In this document: positions 60,743 through 64,000 of the stretch, piece after piece | How positions within the stretch are numbered: position 1 is the first letter of the stretch | Layout of the letters: each line of letters begins with the position of its first letter | Assembly (NCBI GenBank): GCA_014960805.1 | Contig: CP063163.1 | Location: forward strand, 2,436,001 to 2,500,000 | Reading direction: 5' to 3' | Origin: Cytobacillus suaedae | Lineage (GTDB): Bacteria > Bacillota > Bacilli > Bacillales > Bacillaceae_L | Length of the DNA: 64,000 nt | Translations under genes and position numbers: made by a program | The notes under the pieces: generated by a model | Database searches by the model: none | Seen by the model: the letters and a program-made list of their open reading frames with translations, nothing else | Told to the model about the DNA's origin: nothing

Positions 60743-60914
60743 CATTAATTCACAAACTATGTAATAATAATTCAACCTTTATTAGTAGTATTCTCACTCA
60801 CTTCTTTTGTGTCGATTTGGTAGTTAACAAAATGTTTTAATTAAATCCGAATTGTGTTATTGACAATTTGATTATAATGTATTAAAGTATCTCTAATTAT
60901 ACCACATATTGTAA

Positions 60915-61172
60915 AATGCAAAGAAGAGGAAGAGTAATTAATCACTCGAATCATAGAGAGTCCATGCAGGTGAAATTGGGCATTCGAGCTTAATGAATGA
61001 AGCCTTGGAGCAGTGACTGAAAAATTGGAGTAAGTCAACCGGGAATTTCCTGTTATAGAAATGTGCAGCAAGAAAGTGAATTGCTGCATAATGAGTGGGT
61101 TTTTAACCAATTTAGGTGGTAACGCGGAAGTTAGCCTTTCGTCCTTTTATTAAGGATGAAGGGCTTTTTTAT
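60915..61172 (+). promoter_or_regulatory. T-box riboswitch upstream of the GluRS paralogue
   Basis: Stem I: AGTAATTAATCA (loop E), distal helix CTCGAAT/ATTCGAG, then CTTAATGAATGAAGCC, with GAA (60999-61001, Glu) after TGAAT in the specifier strand. The T-box AGGTGGTAACGCGG is at 61114-61127 and the terminator GCCTTTCGTCCTT/AAGGATGAAGGGC plus T6 at 61134-61171. Uncharged tRNA-Glu should stabilise the antiterminator. Confidence 0.92.
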
Positions 61173-61196
61173 TTGTACTTAAAGGAGAAAACGATT

Positions 61197-62861
61197 ATGT
61201 CAAATGCGAATCTAGCAGAACTGTTATTTCCGGATGTCAGGCAAGTACCTGCTGATATTTTTTCACTATACCCGCCAAGAGATTTATCTTCATCTGCTTT
61301 TGTAACACGTTTTGCACCGAGCCCAACGGGTTCATTGAATATTGGCGGACTTTACGCCACTTTAATATCGGAAAGATTAGCCCACCAAAGTAATGGAGTA
61401 TTTTTTCTTCGTATCGAAGACACAGATAAAAAGCGTGAAATTGAGGGCAGCCTCGAAAACATCATTAATTCATTGTCATACTTTGGGATTCATTTTGATG
61501 AGGGACCTCAGCTTTTAGGCGATGATAAGGGGGCTTACGGACCCTATAAACAAAGCTCCCGAATGCACATCTATCAGGTGTTTGTTAAGCATCTAGTGCG
61601 AAATGGATTAGCGTATCCCTGCTTCTGTGAAACGGACGATTTACAAAAGACAAGAAAAAGCCAACAAGACTTAAATGTAACAACAGGATACTATGGTCAA
61701 TGGGCAAAACATCGAGATATTACTTTTGAACAAGCAAAGGAAGAGATTTCAAATGGTAAACTGTTTGTTATTAGACTTAAATCTTCAGGGTCTTCAGGGA
61801 GGAGAATAACGTACCATGATTTGGTGAAAGGTCCGATTGAGATACCTGAAAATGACCAAGATATTGTGATTATGAAAACGGATGGTTTACCAACCTACCA
61901 CTTCGCTCATGCCATAGATGACTATTTAATGGGTACTACCCATGTCATTAGGGGCGACGAATGGCTTTCTTCTGTGCCGATCCATATTCAATTGTTTGAA
62001 ACCTTAGGTTTTAGAAAACCAGAATTCGGACATATTGCTCCCATCATGAAGCAAGTCGGAGCTTCTAAACGGAAATTTAGTAAACGTAAGGATCTTGATG
62101 GTACGGCTGAGTATTACAAAGAACAAGGATACCCAGGAATCGCTATCAGTGAATACTTCATGAATCTCATTAATTCCAACTTTGAAGAATGGAGAATGGA
62201 TAATCCTTATCAATCATTTAGAGAGTTTTTTATTCATACTGATAAAATGAATGCCAGTGGTGCTTTATTTGACATGAATAAGCTGGATGACATAAGTAAG
62301 GATGTTATCTCTAGGCTCACAGGTCAACAAGTTTTTGAGTATTTATACACCTGGTCAAAGAAGTTCGATTCTGAGCTTTATAGTTTAATTGACAGGAATA
62401 AGGATTACACTGTAAACATTCTAAATATAGGAAGAACCATAGAAAAACCAAGGAAAGATTATTCAAAGTGGTCAGATGTGAAGCCGATGATTGCATTCTT
62501 TTATGACGAAATGTTTGAAAAAGATGTATCGAGTGGGTATATGTTACCTAAAAGTGTAAACTTTGAGGTTGCAAAAGAAATTGTACTAGGTTTCAGCAAA
62601 ACTTATAATTTTAATAATGAAAGAGAGGCTTGGTTCAACGAAATTAAAGAACTAGCTGGAAAACTCGGATTTGCAAAGGATATGAAGCAATATAAAGCGA
62701 ATCCTTACAATTACAATGGCCATGTTGGTGATGTAGCGATGGTAATTAGGGTCGCTCTAACTAACAGAACAAATACACCTGATTTGTTTAATATTATGAA
62801 AGTAATGGGCGAACCAAGGGTTCTTTCAAGAATGCAGACATTTTTCGGCAATTCCGTTTAA
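61197..62861 (+). CDS. Glutamyl-tRNA synthetase paralogue, T-box regulated
   Basis: 554 aa, longer than the usual Bacillus GltX (about 485). Class I synthetase: RFAPSPTGSLNIGGLYATL is the HIGH region (NIGG in place of HIGG), RIEDTDKKR, DGLPTYHFAHAIDDYLMGTTHVIRG in parts, and a KMSKS loop reading ASKRKFSKRKD. The ~60 extra residues are N-terminal (ANLAELLFPDVRQVP) and within the anticodon-binding half, as in clostridial-type GluRS. ATG at 61197 follows AAAGGAG. It is probably a second GluRS, since the housekeeping gene is normally beside cysE-cysS. T-box control means it is induced when tRNA-Glu is poorly charged. Confidence 0.88.
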   Translation: MSNANLAELLFPDVRQVPADIFSLYPPRDLSSSAFVTRFAPSPTGSLNIGGLYATLISERLAHQSNGVFFLRIEDTDKKREIEGSLENIINSLSYFGIHFDEGPQLLGDDKGAYGPYKQSSRMHIYQVFVKHLVRNGLAYPCFCETDDLQKTRKSQQDLNVTTGYYGQWAKHRDITFEQAKEEISNGKLFVIRLKSSGSSGRRITYHDLVKGPIEIPENDQDIVIMKTDGLPTYHFAHAIDDYLMGTTHVIRGDEWLSSVPIHIQLFETLGFRKPEFGHIAPIMKQVGASKRKFSKRKDLDGTAEYYKEQGYPGIAISEYFMNLINSNFEEWRMDNPYQSFREFFIHTDKMNASGALFDMNKLDDISKDVISRLTGQQVFEYLYTWSKKFDSELYSLIDRNKDYTVNILNIGRTIEKPRKDYSKWSDVKPMIAFFYDEMFEKDVSSGYMLPKSVNFEVAKEIVLGFSKTYNFNNEREAWFNEIKELAGKLGFAKDMKQYKANPYNYNGHVGDVAMVIRVALTNRTNTPDLFNIMKVMGEPRVLSRMQTFFGNSV

Positions 62862-62879
62862 CCAACGTAAAACTATATT

Positions 62880-62919
62880 ATAAAAATGACCGGACATCAC
62901 TTTCTCGGTCATTTTTCAC
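62880..62919 (+). terminator. Terminator of the GluRS paralogue gene
   Basis: AAAAATGACCG...CGGTCATTTTT stem-loop 18 bases after the stop. Confidence 0.85.
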
Positions 62920-63060
62920 TTTATTTACATAGCCACACTCTTCAGATTATGCACTACCACCATACGCTTTACTACTATCTGAGGCACGGTTCACGAAATA
63001 TTGGTCCTAAAAAAATTCTTAACTATCTGCCTTGAGTGCTGATTAAAAGTTAAAACCACT

Positions 63061-63123
63061 CTTCAACTAAACTGCCATAAAGAGCATTACTCTTACTTAT
63101 GCAAACGCTCCCGACAGTTGAAC
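63061..63123 (-). repeat. Palindromic gene-end element
   Basis: Minus strand: GTTCAACTGTCGGGAGCG, then GCATAAGTAAGAGTAATGC, GGCAGTTTAGTTGAAG. Ends GTTCAAC and GTTGAAG face each other. It starts one base after the stop codon TAA at 63125. A further partial copy is at 63017-63052. Confidence 0.7.
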
Positions 63124-63124
63124 T

Positions 63125-63415
63125 TTAGTCACCGAATTCTATAATAGAATAGTCAGTTTCTATAGTTAGAGTTTTTAATAAATATGATAACTCTGAGTAT
63201 CTTTTATCGTTTGAAATTGTAACTATACTATCACCGTCATAATTAACCCAGAAAACGGTATTATTCTCGTTAAGCATTATTATAGGTGTTTCTATGTTTT
63301 CAATTTCTCCCCATACATTAAATTTTCTATTTCCAATTTGAAAAATATCTTCCTCAATAGATAAGCAAGCAAAGTTATTCATACTTCCATTTGCAAATGC
63401 ATAGGAAAAAATCAC
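63125..63415 (-). CDS. Hypothetical protein
   Basis: 96 aa, soluble, beta-rich (KFNVWGEIENIETPIIMLNE, TVFWVNYDGDSIVTI). No family recognised. GTG start with only a weak GAGAG upstream, so the start is uncertain. Confidence 0.5.
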   Translation of the reverse strand: MIFSYAFANGSMNNFACLSIEEDIFQIGNRKFNVWGEIENIETPIIMLNENNTVFWVNYDGDSIVTISNDKRYSELSYLLKTLTIETDYSIIEFGD

Positions 63416-63452
63416 AGTCTCTCGTTTTAAACTCTATATATTCAATTGATTT

Positions 63453-63719
63453 TTACTTACACTCTTCTTCTATTTCTTTTAGATGAAAATCAAAGCACTC
63501 AAAAAAGAAATATATAGGAAATTTATCTATTTGATTCATCCATTTGGATACAAACTCTTCTACTTCTTTTTCATTTTTTCGTTTTGCAAAAGAAATATCA
63601 TATAGGTAAGATGCACCTCCTTCAATTGCAAATGGAAAATAACCACCACTTTCTGGTATATCAGATACATAACTTTGTGGGAAAATTCCAATATCGATTT
63701 TAATATGTAACACCTCCAT
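63453..63719 (-). CDS. Hypothetical protein
   Basis: 88 aa from the ATG at 63719. Soluble; SDIPESGGYFPFAIEGGASY and PIYFFFECFDFHLKEIEEEC. No family recognised. The start is doubtful: a good GGAGGTG lies just after this ATG and points to an ATT codon at 63704, while a GTG at 63737 is also possible. Confidence 0.45.
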   Translation of the reverse strand: MEVLHIKIDIGIFPQSYVSDIPESGGYFPFAIEGGASYLYDISFAKRKNEKEVEEFVSKWMNQIDKFPIYFFFECFDFHLKEIEEECK

Positions 63720-63747
63720 ATTAAATACAGTTTTCACTACCTATATT

Positions 63748-63812
63748 TAAATTAACCTGCTTCGTTAGCACAAGAAGCGATGCTCTTATTGAACAATCGC
63801 TTCCGTTAGTTA
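63748..63812 (-). repeat. Palindromic gene-end element
   Basis: Minus strand: AACTAACGGAAGCGATTG, loop TTCAATAAGAG, ATCGCTTC, TTGTGCTAACGAAGCAGGTT. The direct repeats CTAACGGAAGC and CTAACGAAGC are nearly identical. It follows the terminal VOC pseudogene by about 45 bases. Confidence 0.8.
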
Positions 63813-63857
63813 CATATGAGTGTTCAGTCAAATTCTACATATTAACATCGAATCATA

Positions 63858-64000
63858 CTATTCCAAACTCTCATATATTTCAATTAGTGTACCTTCAGGA
63901 TCTCTAAAATGAGCTACCTTAATTCCCTAACCTTCTTGGGCAATGGGCTTGGTTAAATTCAACTTTACCTTTTAATTCTTGATACTTCTCTTCAACATTC
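63858..64000 (-). pseudogene. VOC/glyoxalase C-terminal pseudogene, cut by the window end
   Basis: The last codons encode GIKVAHFRDPEGTLIEIYES then LE-stop, a clear VOC C-terminus. Just before, the Trp expected in EGWGIK is TAG (63927-63929), and the preceding EEKYQELKGKVEFN is in another frame, so there is at least one nonsense and one frameshift change. The upstream part is outside the window. Confidence 0.75.

Noticed and set aside
60841-61110. Minus-strand reading frame in the glutamate T-box
   Set aside because: It lies entirely over the riboswitch, has no ribosome site and no protein-like composition.
50148-63812. A true mobile integron
   Set aside because: No integron integrase or attI is visible, genes of the opposite strand interrupt the array, and several element copies are decayed; kept only as a cassette-like candidate.
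1-64000. rRNA, tRNA, prophage or transposase genes
   Set aside because: None was recognised on either strand, although a short tRNA could be missed by eye.

Overview
The window looks like chromosome of a low-GC, spore-forming member of the Bacillaceae. Supporting signs are strong AGGAGG-type ribosome sites, frequent TTG/GTG starts, a SpoIID/LytB-type protein, a KinE-like PAS kinase, T-box riboswitches and YugO-, HelD- and YfiB/YfiC-like genes. I saw no rRNA, tRNA, CRISPR array, transposase or prophage. Genus cannot be decided by eye.

Region 1 (about 1-28 kb) is ordinary mixed metabolism and regulation: VanW protein, YesN-type response regulator, mismatch glycosylase, tryptophan 2,3-dioxygenase, an APH(6)-type kinase, prolyl 4-hydroxylase, SDR, DUF817, pirin, HelD, DegV, SpoIID-like, a ring-cleaving dioxygenase with an AraC regulator, a nitrilase/GNAT/GNAT operon, a YugO-like K+ channel with a partner gene, a PAS kinase, and a lipoprotein / glutathionylspermidine-synthase-like / DUF350 operon. 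Most units end in clear hairpin terminators.

Region 2 (28-50 kb) mixes a large unknown membrane protein, small membrane proteins, GNATs, a heterodimeric ABC exporter, a lipoprotein cyclophilin, an exported HEXXH protein, a DUF2975 protein, a peptidase E-like protein, an alkyltransferase-like protein and many lipoproteins or short membrane proteins of unknown function.

Region 3 (50-64 kb) looks accessory. It carries short unidirectional genes (erythromycin-esterase-like, lipoproteins, alpha/beta hydrolase, MFS transporter, VOC, Nudix) and a cluster of broken fragments (signal peptidase, MurE, Nudix, VOC, a duplicated T-box). Nearly every gene is followed within a few bases of its stop codon by an imperfect palindrome with conserved outer words. 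Read along the genes, these start with a CTAACGGGAGC-like word and end in a GCAGGATAGTTGAAC-like word, whose GTTGAAC fits the GTTRRRY core-site rule of integron attC sites. The same elements occur at 29-30 kb and about 40 kb. No integrase is visible, so this is a cassette-array-like candidate and not a demonstrated integron.

A second unusual layer is repeats. Three intergenic arrays have unrelated core words but the same period of about 21 bp (two DNA helical turns), at 2.64, 32.91 and 38.45 kb. A 52-bp array lies at 19.5 kb, and three copies of a roughly 135-bp GC-rich interspersed element lie at 0.07, 28.26 and 36.75 kb.

Two complete T-box leaders are present. One precedes a 554-aa glutamyl-tRNA synthetase paralogue, with a GAA triplet at the apparent specifier position. 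The other precedes an MFS transporter, with CAA at the aligned position. A third, decapitated copy of the MFS leader lies near 51.1 kb.
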